Counted from the stretch's first letter, positions 35,553 to 44,833 are shown. The stretch is DNA of 64,000 nt from Desulfuromonadales bacterium (GCA_019429255.1 JAHYIY010000005.1:1-64000); one strand, 5' to 3'. Notes: generated by a model from the sequence alone, not told the origin. A program made the numbers and translations.

Positions 35553-36467
35553 CTAAGCCACAATCCGATCCACAATCAGCACCGTGAACAATAAGGCCAT
35601 CGACAGGTTGATCAGATGAAAGCGTCGCAGAGCGATCTCTTCGGTGGAGCCACGGCGCATGCAGACCAGGCCAACGAGCAGGGCCAGTAGCCCAATTAAA
35701 AAGATGGTCGTGATCAAGGGGTGGGAGAGGAACCCAAACAGCGGAAAGAGCAGGTAGCAGAGAAACAGGCTGGCGATCCAGCAGTTATTGATCTGCAGCA
35801 GCCTCTTGGTCGGGATGGTGTGAAACAGATCCGGCAGACCGCTGCGTTGCAGATCATCGCGATAGCGGCACAACAACAACCAGGTATGGGGAATCTGCCA
35901 GACAAACAGGGTGCCGGCGAGAATAATCGCCGGCAGAGTCAGCAGCGCACCACCGGCTGCGGTCCAGCCGATGAGCGGTGGCAGGGCGCCGCAAACAGCG
36001 CCGGGCAGAGCGGCAAACGGGGTGATACGTTTTAACGAGGTGTAGATGGCATTGTACCAGATGACCGCCAGGGCGCCGATGAGCAGCGGCAGATAGCCGG
36101 GTAGCTGAGCCAGCAGGATGAAGCCGCCGGTAATCTGCAGAAGGACTAATACCAGAACAAGCTTTTCGTTGAATTGTCCTGAGGGTAGCGGGCGCATGCA
36201 GGTGCGCAGCATCCGCTGGTCAAGATCGGCCTCCTGCCATTGATTGAGTGCTGAACTGCCACCGGCAAGTAAACCGGTTCCACCCAGCACCAGCAGAATC
36301 GACCACGACCAGGCGCCGCCGGCAAAGAAATATCCGGTCAACGCTGACAGGGCGACCATGGTTGATAGTTCCAACCGCATCAGGCGCCGCAACGCTGTCG
36401 CGCCAGTTAGCCAACGGCTGATCATTGCCTCTTGGCGGCGTTGGGGAACGGATAAAGACAAGGTCAA
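35553..36467 (-). CDS. cyoE: Heme O synthase (protoheme IX farnesyltransferase)
   Basis: 304 residues of the UbiA superfamily with about nine membrane helices. First aspartate-rich motif NQWQEADLDQRM; then MRPLPSG and the CtaB/CyoE signature YTSLKRITPFAALPGAVCGALPPLIGW. It attaches a farnesyl chain to heme B for the oxidase encoded just upstream (6 bases after coxB). No CtaA (heme A synthase) gene is visible nearby, so whether the oxidase uses heme O or A is open. Confidence 0.92.
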   Translation of the reverse strand: MTLSLSVPQRRQEAMISRWLTGATALRRLMRLELSTMVALSALTGYFFAGGAWSWSILLVLGGTGLLAGGSSALNQWQEADLDQRMLRTCMRPLPSGQFNEKLVLVLVLLQITGGFILLAQLPGYLPLLIGALAVIWYNAIYTSLKRITPFAALPGAVCGALPPLIGWTAAGGALLTLPAIILAGTLFVWQIPHTWLLLCRYRDDLQRSGLPDLFHTIPTKRLLQINNCWIASLFLCYLLFPLFGFLSHPLITTIFLIGLLALLVGLVCMRRGSTEEIALRRFHLINLSMALLFTVLIVDRIVA

Positions 36468-36473
36468 TGATCC

Positions 36474-37691
36474 TTACTGTTGCAGCAGATGATCGACGAT
36501 GGCATCAAGTTCCTCGGGACTCAAATAATCCATCGGCGGCATGATGTCCGGATAGCCCTTGACCATATCGGAACCTGGATCAACCAGGGCGCGGAGCAGG
36601 TAGTCAGCATCTGCCTTTTGGGTGAATTCCTGTCCATCGCGAATAAAGGTGATGTCGCGGCTGCCAATCCCCTGAAAGGTTGGACCTATGCTGCGACTAC
36701 CGTCCGTCGAGTGGCACCCAATGCAGCCGTTGATTTCGATCAGTCGGGCACCGTCAAAGACCGGGGCTGTTGTTGTGTCCGGTCGGTCCATCATGTAGTC
36801 GACCAGCGCCTGCAGATCCTCCTGATTCAAGGTGGCCTCGTCATAAGACGGCATCATTGCCGGATATCCCTGAACAACCTCGTAATCAGCATGACGGATG
36901 GCGCGCACCAGATAATCATCGTCAATGGTGATTTCAGTGGTTTGGCCGTCAATCTCCACCCGGCGGGGTGATCCTGCCAGTTCAAATAAGGACGGGCCGA
37001 TGCCGGTGGTGCCGTCAACGCTGTGACAGCCGATACATCCCTGCTCACGCATGACCACCAGACCACGATGTTCCGGCGGCGCATCAGCAACCAACCAGGC
37101 GGCGTAATCCTCTGCACTCAGCGCCTCGATAGTCGTGACCATGTCAGCGTGGCCGACGCCACAGTACTCGGTACAGAAAATATCGTAACTGCCTGGTTTC
37201 GGGGCCTCAAACCAGACGTAGGTTTCCAGACCCGGTACCATATCTTTTTTGATGCGGAAGGCCGGAACGAAAAAACTGTGAATCACATCAGTTGACTGGA
37301 GGCGCACCTTCACCGGGGTATTGGCCGGTACATACAACCGGTTTTCACGGCGGCCATCCTCGTATTCAAATTGCCACGACCACATGCGCGCCGTGGCCTT
37401 GACCTCTATGGCATCCTCCGGAACTTCCGTCAGGCCGACATAGTTAACCCAGCCATACCAGAACATGGTCAGGACGATCAGGGTCGGCAAAACCGTCCAC
37501 ACGGCTTCCAGGACAATATTGTGATCGACATCGGAGGTCGGTTCCGGATGCCTGGAACGGCGGTACTTGACGACAAAATAAATAGTAACAATGGTGATCC
37601 CGAGCAGCAGTAGCAGAGACAGGCCGAAGATGTAGATCATGACACCGTCAACAAGTTGAGCTGTCGGGTTGTCAGTTGGAAGCAGGGTCAC
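36474..37691 (-). CDS. coxB: Cytochrome c oxidase subunit II with two fused cytochrome c domains
   Basis: 405 residues starting at a GTG that overlaps the coxD stop (GTGA). Two N-terminal membrane helices (about 15-38, 55-80), the cupredoxin domain with the CuA ligands in CTEYCGVGHADM, then two cytochrome c domains, each with a CxxCH heme motif: GCIGCHSVDG and GCIGCHSTDG. Caa3-type oxidases have one fused c domain; two makes this a di-heme (caa3-like, cc-aa3) form, which would accept electrons directly from a donor without a separate cytochrome c. The heme domains look like a duplication. Confidence 0.93.
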   Translation of the reverse strand: MTLLPTDNPTAQLVDGVMIYIFGLSLLLLLGITIVTIYFVVKYRRSRHPEPTSDVDHNIVLEAVWTVLPTLIVLTMFWYGWVNYVGLTEVPEDAIEVKATARMWSWQFEYEDGRRENRLYVPANTPVKVRLQSTDVIHSFFVPAFRIKKDMVPGLETYVWFEAPKPGSYDIFCTEYCGVGHADMVTTIEALSAEDYAAWLVADAPPEHRGLVVMREQGCIGCHSVDGTTGIGPSLFELAGSPRRVEIDGQTTEITIDDDYLVRAIRHADYEVVQGYPAMMPSYDEATLNQEDLQALVDYMMDRPDTTTAPVFDGARLIEINGCIGCHSTDGSRSIGPTFQGIGSRDITFIRDGQEFTQKADADYLLRALVDPGSDMVKGYPDIMPPMDYLSPEELDAIVDHLLQQ

Positions 37692-37984
37692 AGCAGCACC
37701 TCGCGGTAGAGAACATCGGTAAAGGTTAGACCAATGAAGATAACCAGAATGACCAGCATGGCGAGCAGGCCGATTTTAAACAATAGCGATTCCTGGCGCA
37801 GATGCATAAAAACAAACAGTACCAGGGCTGATTTCAACGAGGCCACAGACAACGCAACCCAGACATTCACCGCGCCAAGATCAAATTGGGCAACCCCGAC
37901 GGTTATGCCGGTTAAGATGATTAAGGCAACCCAGATAAGGATAAAGGTCTGGTACGGAACAGGTTCGTGCTTTTCTTCCGACAT
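37688..37984 (-). CDS. Cytochrome c oxidase subunit IV (CoxD-like)
   Basis: 98 residues from the ATG at 37984, which has GGGAGG 6 bases upstream; the frame extends further but without a good site. Three membrane helices (about 12-32, 38-58, 68-92), with SLKSALVLFVFMHLRQES between the second and third, the typical pattern of the prokaryotic subunit IV/caa3 small subunit. Assists assembly of the oxidase core. Lies between coxC and coxB with a 4-base overlap to the latter. Confidence 0.88.
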   Translation of the reverse strand: MSEEKHEPVPYQTFILIWVALIILTGITVGVAQFDLGAVNVWVALSVASLKSALVLFVFMHLRQESLLFKIGLLAMLVILVIFIGLTFTDVLYREVLL

Positions 37985-38001
37985 GCAATCCTCCCGACGG
38001 C

Positions 38002-38601
38002 TCAGATAATCAGGTAATACAGGGGGAACAGGAAAATCCATACCAGGTCAACCAGGTGCCAGTAGAGGGCCGAGTTTTCCAGCAATACATAGCGGTCGCT
38101 GGTGACCTTGCCCTTGGCTACCATCACCGCTACAACGGTAATCAGGGTGGCGCCGATCAGCACATGCAGGCCATGCAAACCGGCGGTAAAGTAATACAGG
38201 TTAAAAAACGAGGTGACTCCCGGCCCCATGTCACGCAGGGTTTCCGACGCAGGGTAAATCCCGAGGCTGATCTCGTGGGACCATTCAAAATATTTATTGA
38301 TCAGAAAAACAAAAGCCAGGCCGATGGTCGCGACACACAGGCTGATACAGAGGCGGATCTGGTTGCGCTGAATGGCGGTAATGGCCAGCGCAATGGTCAG
38401 GCTGCTGGTCAGCAGGACAACGGTATTGGCAGCACCGAACCAGATGTTGAGCTTGTTGCTGGCGGTTATGTACTCTTGCGGATAGGTGGTCAGGGCAATG
38501 GCATAGAGAATGAACAAGCCACTGAACAGGATCACCTCGGTATAGAGAAACAGCCACATACCGAAACGGTCGCCGGTGTCATCACGATGTTCAAAACTCA
38601 T
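38002..38601 (-). CDS. coxC: Cytochrome c oxidase subunit III
   Basis: 199 residues, the short five-helix form found in caa3-type oxidases. The family signature is seen in YYFTAGLHGLHVLIG and YWHLVDLVWIFLFPLYYLI. It stabilises subunit I and may guide oxygen to the active site. Overlaps coxA by 11 bases and leaves 17 bases to coxD. Confidence 0.92.
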   Translation of the reverse strand: MSFEHRDDTGDRFGMWLFLYTEVILFSGLFILYAIALTTYPQEYITASNKLNIWFGAANTVVLLTSSLTIALAITAIQRNQIRLCISLCVATIGLAFVFLINKYFEWSHEISLGIYPASETLRDMGPGVTSFFNLYYFTAGLHGLHVLIGATLITVVAVMVAKGKVTSDRYVLLENSALYWHLVDLVWIFLFPLYYLII

Positions 38602-40216
38602 CGGCTTTGACTCCTTTGTAGTCGTAGGGGCCGCGGGTAACTACCGGATCCTCCTTGCCGAAATTGAGCATCGGCGGAGGTGACGGCACCTGCCATTCAA
38701 GGGTTGCCCCACCCCAGGGGTTCATCCTGATAGGACGACCGTTACGCATACCGTTCAGCAGATTGACAAACATCACAATCAATCCGGCTGCCAGCACCCA
38801 GGAACCGATAGTCGAGACCATGTTGAGGGTCTGAAATTCAGGAAGATAGTCGTAGTAACGGCGTGGCATGCCCTGGATACCGACGGCCTGCATCGCCATA
38901 TAGGTTGTATTAAAGCCGACGAACAGCAGTCCCCAGGCGATAAAGGCAATTTTGTGATTGTACATGCGCCCGGTGAATTTCGGCAGCCAGTAGTGCAGGG
39001 CGGCAAAGAAAGCAAAGCCGGTACCACCGAACATGGTGTAATGAAAGTGACCGACGACAAAGGTGGTGTCGTGCAGATGAATATCAGCCGCCGCTGCACC
39101 AAGTGCCAGCCCGCCCAGTCCACCGATGGCAAACTGGAGGATGAAGGCGAGGGCATAGAGCATTGGTGGTGCCAGTTCAATGGAACCCTTGTAGAGGGTC
39201 GAAATCCAGTTGAAGATTTTAATTGCACTGGGGATGGCAACGATGAAGGTTAGTAGCGAGAATACCAGAATAGCGAAATCACTCATGCCGCTGGCATACA
39301 TGTGGTGGGCCCAGACCAATGAGCCGGCAAAGGCAATTGCCAGACTTGAGATCGCCATGGCCCAGTAGCCGAACAACGGTTTGCGCGAAAAGGTCGGAAT
39401 GATCTCGGAAATGACCCCCATGGCCGGCAGAATCATGATGTACACCGCCGGGTGAGAGTAGATCCAGAACAGATGCTGAAACAGAATCGGGTCGCCTCCG
39501 CTGGCAACGTCAAACAGGCCGGCGCCGAAGAAGCGCTCCAGCATCACCAATACCAGGGTGATCCCTAACATCGGGGTCGCCAGCACCTGAATCCATGCGG
39601 TGGCGTAGAGGGTCCAGACAAACAGCGGGAGCCGTCCCCAGCCCATTCCCTCGGCACGTAAACGGTGGATGGTAGTGACAAAGTTGATCCCGGTAAGAAT
39701 CGACGAAAAGCCGAGCATAAAGGCGGCCAGGGCGGCGAGACTGACGTTGGTTGAGGTCTGCGTACTGAAGGGGACGTAAAATGTCCAGCCGGTATCAGGG
39801 GCCCCGGTGCCGGTAAAAATAGCCAAAACCGCCAGAATCGCGCCTATGATATACAAATACCAGGAGAGCAGGTTGATTTTGGGGAAGAAAACATCCCGCG
39901 CGCCGATCTGAATCGGCAGCAGCAGATTGCCGAATGCCGCGGGAATGCTGGGGATAATGAACAGGAAAATCATAATAATGCCGTGAACCGTGAAGGTGGC
40001 ATTATAGGTCTGGGCCGTCATGATGTGTTGGCCGGGAGTAAATAGTTGCAGACGCATGGCCAGGCCGAGCGCGGCAGCAACAATAAACATGGTGGTGATG
40101 CAGCCGAGGTACATCATGCCGATGCGTTTGTGGTCGGTTGAGAGCAACCAGCCCAGCACGCCGGAACGGGGGCTCTCGCTGTAAAATCCGGTGTTGGTCA
40201 AGGGGGTTTTTGTCAT
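38591..40216 (-). CDS. coxA: Cytochrome c oxidase subunit I (A2-type heme-copper oxidase)
   Basis: 541 residues with twelve membrane helices. Active-site motif IYSHPAVYIMILPAMG carries CuB His and the cross-linked Tyr; the Glu of A1 oxidases is replaced by the YS pair before HP, the mark of the A2 branch. CuB histidines in WAHHMYASG, heme ligands in VVGHFHYTMFGG, and the K-channel Lys in IPSAIKIFNW are all present. Reduces oxygen to water and pumps protons at the inner membrane. Overlaps sco and coxC at its ends. Confidence 0.94.
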   Translation of the reverse strand: MTKTPLTNTGFYSESPRSGVLGWLLSTDHKRIGMMYLGCITTMFIVAAALGLAMRLQLFTPGQHIMTAQTYNATFTVHGIIMIFLFIIPSIPAAFGNLLLPIQIGARDVFFPKINLLSWYLYIIGAILAVLAIFTGTGAPDTGWTFYVPFSTQTSTNVSLAALAAFMLGFSSILTGINFVTTIHRLRAEGMGWGRLPLFVWTLYATAWIQVLATPMLGITLVLVMLERFFGAGLFDVASGGDPILFQHLFWIYSHPAVYIMILPAMGVISEIIPTFSRKPLFGYWAMAISSLAIAFAGSLVWAHHMYASGMSDFAILVFSLLTFIVAIPSAIKIFNWISTLYKGSIELAPPMLYALAFILQFAIGGLGGLALGAAAADIHLHDTTFVVGHFHYTMFGGTGFAFFAALHYWLPKFTGRMYNHKIAFIAWGLLFVGFNTTYMAMQAVGIQGMPRRYYDYLPEFQTLNMVSTIGSWVLAAGLIVMFVNLLNGMRNGRPIRMNPWGGATLEWQVPSPPPMLNFGKEDPVVTRGPYDYKGVKADEF

Positions 40217-41043
40217 GATTTTTTCTTTCTACCGCTGAAGAACAGAAACAGAAAAAAACTGCCGAGGGTTAACAGGATCACCGTGCCGCTGACGCGCAAC
40301 AGGTTAAAGACATAACGGCGGTTTTCGGCATCATAGGTAAAACAAAATTCAAGGGCCTTGCTGATCGGGGTGCTGATGCGCCCTTCGGCAGCTTCAAGGA
40401 TCGCCATGGTCAGGGTGATCGGCGGGATCGACTGGCCGATGAGGTAGCGCACAATGGTGCCGTCAGCGCCAACAATGAAGGCTGCCGTGGGGTGAACAAA
40501 GTTATCCCCCTCTTTGTAAAAAAAATAACCGGCAGAATCAGTCAGTTTAAGGATATTCTCCTGTTCTCCGGTCAGAAAATGCCAGGCCTCAGGGGGAAAG
40601 TCGATGCGCGTGGCGGTGAGAAAGGTGCGCTGACTGTGGGCCGCCATCGCGACGGTTTCTTCCGGATCAAAGCTCAAGGTGATCACCTGATAATCCTTGC
40701 CGGGGGTCAGACGCATTTTCGGCAGGGTTGACGACAGGCCGCCGAGTAATACGTTACAGACCGTGCGGCAATTGTAAAAAACCGGTACAATCAGGGTTGG
40801 CCGGTCAATCAGGTTGGCAAGTTGCACTTGTTGGCCATTCGAGTCAGTAAAGGTCAGCTCCAGGGGAATTTTCTCCCCCAGTTGCATCTCCAGGGCGACG
40901 CGCTTTTCCTGCGCCGGTACGGTGTTAAGACTGAGCAGGTAGAAAATCAACAGCAACAGGGCAACACGCAAGAGCAGCTCCTTGGTGATCATCGGAATGT
41001 TGGGTGTGTTGGCGGGCCGGCGATTTTGCGGATACGCGGACAA
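40213..41043 (-). CDS. SCO1/SenC-family copper chaperone, membrane-anchored
   Basis: 276 residues from a TTG at 41043; an ATG at 40992 (MITKELLLR) is the main alternative start. An N-terminal helix (about 22-42), the thioredoxin-like Sco domain with the copper-binding CRTVC (CxxxC) and the later histidine in FVHPTAAFIV, and a C-terminal helix (about 250-270). It delivers copper to the CuA centre of CoxB. First gene of the oxidase operon; its stop overlaps coxA. The double anchoring is unusual; most Sco proteins have only the N-terminal helix. Confidence 0.9.
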   Translation of the reverse strand: MSAYPQNRRPANTPNIPMITKELLLRVALLLLIFYLLSLNTVPAQEKRVALEMQLGEKIPLELTFTDSNGQQVQLANLIDRPTLIVPVFYNCRTVCNVLLGGLSSTLPKMRLTPGKDYQVITLSFDPEETVAMAAHSQRTFLTATRIDFPPEAWHFLTGEQENILKLTDSAGYFFYKEGDNFVHPTAAFIVGADGTIVRYLIGQSIPPITLTMAILEAAEGRISTPISKALEFCFTYDAENRRYVFNLLRVSGTVILLTLGSFFLFLFFSGRKKKS

Positions 41044-41270
41044 GTCTACCTAACCAGTAAGCAATTGTAAATACAACAGGAGGAAAAACGGAGAAAAAAA
41101 CCGGGGATGCCGTATTTTTTATATAATCATGGCAGATGTTGCGTCACCGGTTGCTGACAAGTTACAGCGATTGTAATAAGTTAAAAAATAATCAGCGCCC
41201 AGACTCGCCTGTTCTATTTTCCTCGTTTATTAGTATCGGAGCAGATTGTTGGGCTGGAAAGGAGTATCAG

Positions 41271-42395
41271 GTGTTGTCTAAAGGTTCCTCCATCGTGGCA
41301 TTTTTACGCCGGTCCCTACCGCTGCTGTTGGTTGTCGGTTTGATTCTGCTGGTAACTATATTTCACTATCTTACTTCCACTCTGCATGCTCCATTTCACG
41401 ATATTTACCGGCGTCTTTACTATCTGCCCATCGTCTTTGCTGGTGTCTGGTTCGGGTTGCGCGGCGGGTTGCTTGCAGCAGCGTTCGTGTCATTACTTTA
41501 CCTGCCGCACGTTTTGTGGCAGCTGGTGCCTTTCCATGGCAACCTGCTGGAGCAAGTACTTGAAATGCTGCTCTATCACGTTGTCGGCGGAATTACCGGG
41601 CTACTATCCCAGCGAGAACGCCATCAGCGAAAATTGTATCAGCAGGCGGCTGAACGTCTTGAACGCAGTTATGCGCAATTGCGCCATCAGGCTGATGAAC
41701 TGATTGCTGCAGAAACGGAATTGCGCCGCAAGGAGCGGCTTTCTGCTCTGGGTGAAATGAGCGCCGGACTGGCTCACGAAATCCGCAACCCCCTGGGATC
41801 GATCCGCATGGCTGCAGAAGTGGTGACGGAAGGACTGACGGAGGACGATCAACGCTATGAGTTCGGGCAGATTCTACAAAAAGAAGCGCAGCGGTTAAAT
41901 GCGGTTCTTGAAGAATTCCTTGGTCTGGCACGTTCCCCGGTGGAAGATGTAGAAGTTGTCGAGCTGGCCGCGTTGTTTGCTGAACTGAAGCTGCAATTAA
42001 CCCCCCTGGCGAAGGCCAACCGGGTTGCCATTGTCGCTGAACCAAGCGCTGAACGGCTGGAGATAGCGCCTCTACCCCTGCGTCAGGCGCTGCTGAATCT
42101 GGCCCAGAATGCGATCCAGGCCATGTCTGCCGGAGGGCAGTTGACCCTGTCGGCCCAACGGACGGAAACAGCTATCCAGTTGCGGGTGGAGGATACGGGC
42201 GAGGGGATCGATGAAGAAATGCTGCAGCAGATCTTTACCCCCTTTTATACCACCCGTGAAAATGGTACCGGACTGGGACTGGCCATCACCCAGCGGCAGG
42301 TGGAATGCCTGGGGGGGACCCTGGAAGTTACCAGCCAGCCGGGAGTCGGCACCAGGTTTGTCATTGGTTTGCCCTTGGCAACAGCCCTGAAATAG
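41271..42395 (+). CDS. Sensor histidine kinase, NtrB/AtoS-like
   Basis: 374 residues from the GTG at 41271, which has AAAGGAG 6 bases upstream; the frame is open 45 codons earlier but without a site. Three to four N-terminal membrane helices (about 10-110) with little periplasmic loop, a coiled linker, HisKA with His169 in AGLAHEIRNPLGS, and HATPase with NLAQNAIQAM, EDTGEGI and GTGLGLAI. The kinase core is of the type that pairs with NtrC-family regulators. The only such regulator nearby is at 45.0 kb, two genes away, so the two probably form a pair. Confidence 0.85.
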   Translation: MLSKGSSIVAFLRRSLPLLLVVGLILLVTIFHYLTSTLHAPFHDIYRRLYYLPIVFAGVWFGLRGGLLAAAFVSLLYLPHVLWQLVPFHGNLLEQVLEMLLYHVVGGITGLLSQRERHQRKLYQQAAERLERSYAQLRHQADELIAAETELRRKERLSALGEMSAGLAHEIRNPLGSIRMAAEVVTEGLTEDDQRYEFGQILQKEAQRLNAVLEEFLGLARSPVEDVEVVELAALFAELKLQLTPLAKANRVAIVAEPSAERLEIAPLPLRQALLNLAQNAIQAMSAGGQLTLSAQRTETAIQLRVEDTGEGIDEEMLQQIFTPFYTTRENGTGLGLAITQRQVECLGGTLEVTSQPGVGTRFVIGLPLATALK

Positions 42396-42416
42396 TGGCG
42401 GTTTTTGCTGGTTGGT

Positions 42417-43862
42417 TTACAGCACCGGTGCTGCCAGATAGGCTGCCCTTGATGCCGCTCTGAACCACAGGGGCTTGCTTGCAACTTCTGTTACAGTCAT
42501 TTCCCGCGACAGGGAGAAATCCTTGTTAAACATCCTTTCTACCTGCCCGGCAAAATCTTCATCGAGAATCCAGGCGGTAATTTCAAAATTGAGGCGGAAG
42601 GAGCGATTGTCCAGATTCACGGTACCTACGGCCGCGGCGAGGTCATCGACAAGGATGGTTTTGGCATGGAGGAAACCCGCCTGGTAGCGGTGAATCTGTA
42701 CTCCGGCTTCGAGCAGGGGGGCAACAAAGGCATAGGCGGCAAAGTAGGTAAGGATGTTGTCCGGCCTCTCCGGGATCAGGATGCGCACATCGACACCCCG
42801 CATGGCGGCTAGTTTCAGGGTCGCCAGCACCCCTTCATCGGGAACGAAATAGGGGCTTGAAATCCACAGGCGCTGACGGGCGGCGCTGATGGCGTTCTGT
42901 ACCATCAGACTCGCGGTTTCAAAACTGTCCGCCGGGCCACTCGGCAGGATCAATACCGGCAGATCCTCAGGCTCCGGTTCCGGAACCCAGTTGAAGCTTA
43001 AGGTTTCTTCTGTCGCCCAGTGCCAGTCCTCGACAAAGGACAGTTGCAGACACAGGGTTGCCGGACCTGCGATTTTCAGATGGGTGTCGCGCCAGGCACC
43101 GAAGCGCTGGTCACGACCAAGATATTCATCGCCGACATTGAGCCCACCGACCCATCCCTGGTGGCCATCAACCACGACGATTTTACGGTGATTGCGAAAA
43201 TTGAGCTGAAAACGGTTGCCTGAGCCGCGGGTTGAGTGAAAACGGTGAACCTCAACCCCCGCTGCCGTCATCTCGGAAAGGAAACGCGCAGGCAGACGGT
43301 AGCTGCCGATCTCATCGTAGAGAAAGAAAACCCGTACCCCCTGACGGGCTTTTTCCTGCAACAACCCCTGCAGGTGGCGCCCTAGCTCATCATCACGAAC
43401 GATATAGAATTGTACCAGCACATAATCCCGGGCTGCTGCGATCCCTTCCATAATGCTCGCAAAGGTGCGGTCGCCATCGATGAGCAATTCAACCCGGTTA
43501 CCGCCGACCATGGGCATCTTGGCCAAGCGTTCGATGGCGGCTACATGGCGTTCACCGGGGGGGAGTTCAACCCGATGCGGGTAAATTTTGGACATTTTGT
43601 TGTCCAGTTTGTGATGCAGCAGGGAATCCCCTTGGCGCCGACCGATGACATACCCCTGAAATTTGGTCCGGCCAAAAACCCAGTAAGCCGGCACTGTCAC
43701 ATAGGGGACGGTATTGAGGGTAACGATCCAGGCTACGGTGCCGGGGGCGGTGCGAGTGGACATGAGGGCGTCGAGGGAGGAAACAAAGCCAACCAGATGA
43801 GCGCTGATCAGTAACGTAATGATAAAGCGTCGTCGATAACGGGCAAACAAGGATGTTGCCAT
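42417..43862 (-). CDS. cls: Cardiolipin synthase (phospholipase D family)
   Basis: 481 residues. Two N-terminal membrane helices (about 10-30, 38-58) and two HKD motifs: NHRKIVVVDGHQGWVGG and HAKTILVDDLAAAVGT. It joins two phosphatidylglycerols into cardiolipin in the inner membrane. Convergent with the sensor kinase gene. Its Shine-Dalgarno GGGAG lies inside one arm of a 15-bp inverted repeat (43866-43926), so its translation may be controlled by RNA folding. The gene sits downstream of the DUF305 gene on the same strand and may be co-transcribed with it. Confidence 0.92.
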   Translation of the reverse strand: MATSLFARYRRRFIITLLISAHLVGFVSSLDALMSTRTAPGTVAWIVTLNTVPYVTVPAYWVFGRTKFQGYVIGRRQGDSLLHHKLDNKMSKIYPHRVELPPGERHVAAIERLAKMPMVGGNRVELLIDGDRTFASIMEGIAAARDYVLVQFYIVRDDELGRHLQGLLQEKARQGVRVFFLYDEIGSYRLPARFLSEMTAAGVEVHRFHSTRGSGNRFQLNFRNHRKIVVVDGHQGWVGGLNVGDEYLGRDQRFGAWRDTHLKIAGPATLCLQLSFVEDWHWATEETLSFNWVPEPEPEDLPVLILPSGPADSFETASLMVQNAISAARQRLWISSPYFVPDEGVLATLKLAAMRGVDVRILIPERPDNILTYFAAYAFVAPLLEAGVQIHRYQAGFLHAKTILVDDLAAAVGTVNLDNRSFRLNFEITAWILDEDFAGQVERMFNKDFSLSREMTVTEVASKPLWFRAASRAAYLAAPVL

Positions 43863-43865
43863 GGC

Positions 43866-43926
43866 GGCTCCCGGCTGGTGAATGATGCGGATGAGGTGAG
43901 CGGCATCATAGCACCAGCCGGGAGCC
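43866..43926 (-). promoter_or_regulatory. Long hairpin sequestering the cls ribosome-binding site
   Basis: GGCTCCCGGCTGGTG (43866-43880) and CACCAGCCGGGAGCC (43912-43926) are perfect 15-bp inverse arms, with a further 7-bp stem ATGATGC/GCATCAT inside. On the minus strand the 3' arm holds GGGAG, 5 bases before the cls ATG. It may mask cls translation, or act as a terminator for the upstream gene, though no T-run follows. Confidence 0.65.
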
Positions 43927-43940
43927 CTGTGAACTGTGAA

Positions 43941-44717
43941 CTAATGATGAGCTTCGTGGTCTTCTTCGCCATACCAGCGCTCTTTCCAGGACATCATCAG
44001 GTCAATTTCCACCTGTTGGGTTTGGATGATTTCGTCAGCCAATGCCTTTATCTCTGGCCGCTGTGATTTGGCCAGGGCATCATGGGCCATATCAACAGCG
44101 CCCTGGTGATGGGGGATCATGGCCTCGATGAAGCGCAAGTCAAAGGCATCATCCCCGGCACCGAGGTCACCACTCATTTTCATCGCGGCAATCTGAGCTG
44201 CTGACATGGGAACCACTGAGCCGGTGGCATGGTCGTACATCACCAATTCCTCGCCAATTTGAGGATACCATGTACTCCTCCAGCGGTTCATCAGGTCAAT
44301 CTCCTCCGCCTGGGCAGCAATGATCGCATCAGCAAGAGCGAGGATTTCTCGCCGTTGCGACTTTAATCGGGCTTCTTCAGCCATCTCCACAGCACCTTGA
44401 TGATGAACGATCATGCCGTCAATAAAGCGCAGGTCGTAGGTGTCATCGGCCGGGCCTGAATCCATGGTGTGATTCATTCCTTCCTGCCCCATCATGTCGT
44501 GATTCATTCCTTGCTTACCCATCATACTGTGGTCCATGCCACCCTGATCCATCGTACTGTGGTCCATACCACCCCGATCCATCATACTGTGGTCCATTGC
44601 CCCGGTTTCGTTGTGCATCTGATGCTTCTGGGTGCCGGTACAGGCAACCAGCATTCCTGATACCACTAATGTCAGTAAAATTCCGCCTATTACCAGCAAC
44701 GTTCTCCAATGTTTCAT
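43941..44717 (-). CDS. DUF305 lipoprotein with Met/His-rich repeats
   Basis: 258 residues. Signal peptide with lipobox GMLVACTG, so lipid-anchored outside the cytoplasm. A Met/His-rich segment (about 40-88) of five 10-residue units such as MDHSMMDRGG and MNHDMMGQEG, a likely copper or silver binding stretch. Then two DUF305 domains, each with FI(D/E)(G/A)MI-HHQGAV-MA, a four-helix fold with His/Met ligands common near copper genes. AAAGGAG site ahead of the start. A sigma-54-like promoter and regulator-type palindrome lie upstream, linking it to the cus operon. Confidence 0.9.
   Translation of the reverse strand: MKHWRTLLVIGGILLTLVVSGMLVACTGTQKHQMHNETGAMDHSMMDRGGMDHSTMDQGGMDHSMMGKQGMNHDMMGQEGMNHTMDSGPADDTYDLRFIDGMIVHHQGAVEMAEEARLKSQRREILALADAIIAAQAEEIDLMNRWRSTWYPQIGEELVMYDHATGSVVPMSAAQIAAMKMSGDLGAGDDAFDLRFIEAMIPHHQGAVDMAHDALAKSQRPEIKALADEIIQTQQVEIDLMMSWKERWYGEEDHEAHH
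44462..44597 (-). repeat. In-gene tandem repeat coding the Met/His units
   Basis: About four and a half units of 30 bases each encode the MDHSMMxxGG-type decapeptides of the DUF305 protein. The units are similar at the DNA level (ATGGACCACAGTATGATGGA and close variants), so copy number may vary by slippage. Confidence 0.75.
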
Positions 44718-44833
44718 TGTTGTATCTCCTTTCGGTTCAATGACTTTGCGATATAAGCCAGGTTTTTGGTGATTCCAGACTTTTGCCCCGCAGGGGCTTT
44801 GTCGGAACTTGCGATCCTTTGTGTTATTGTAAT

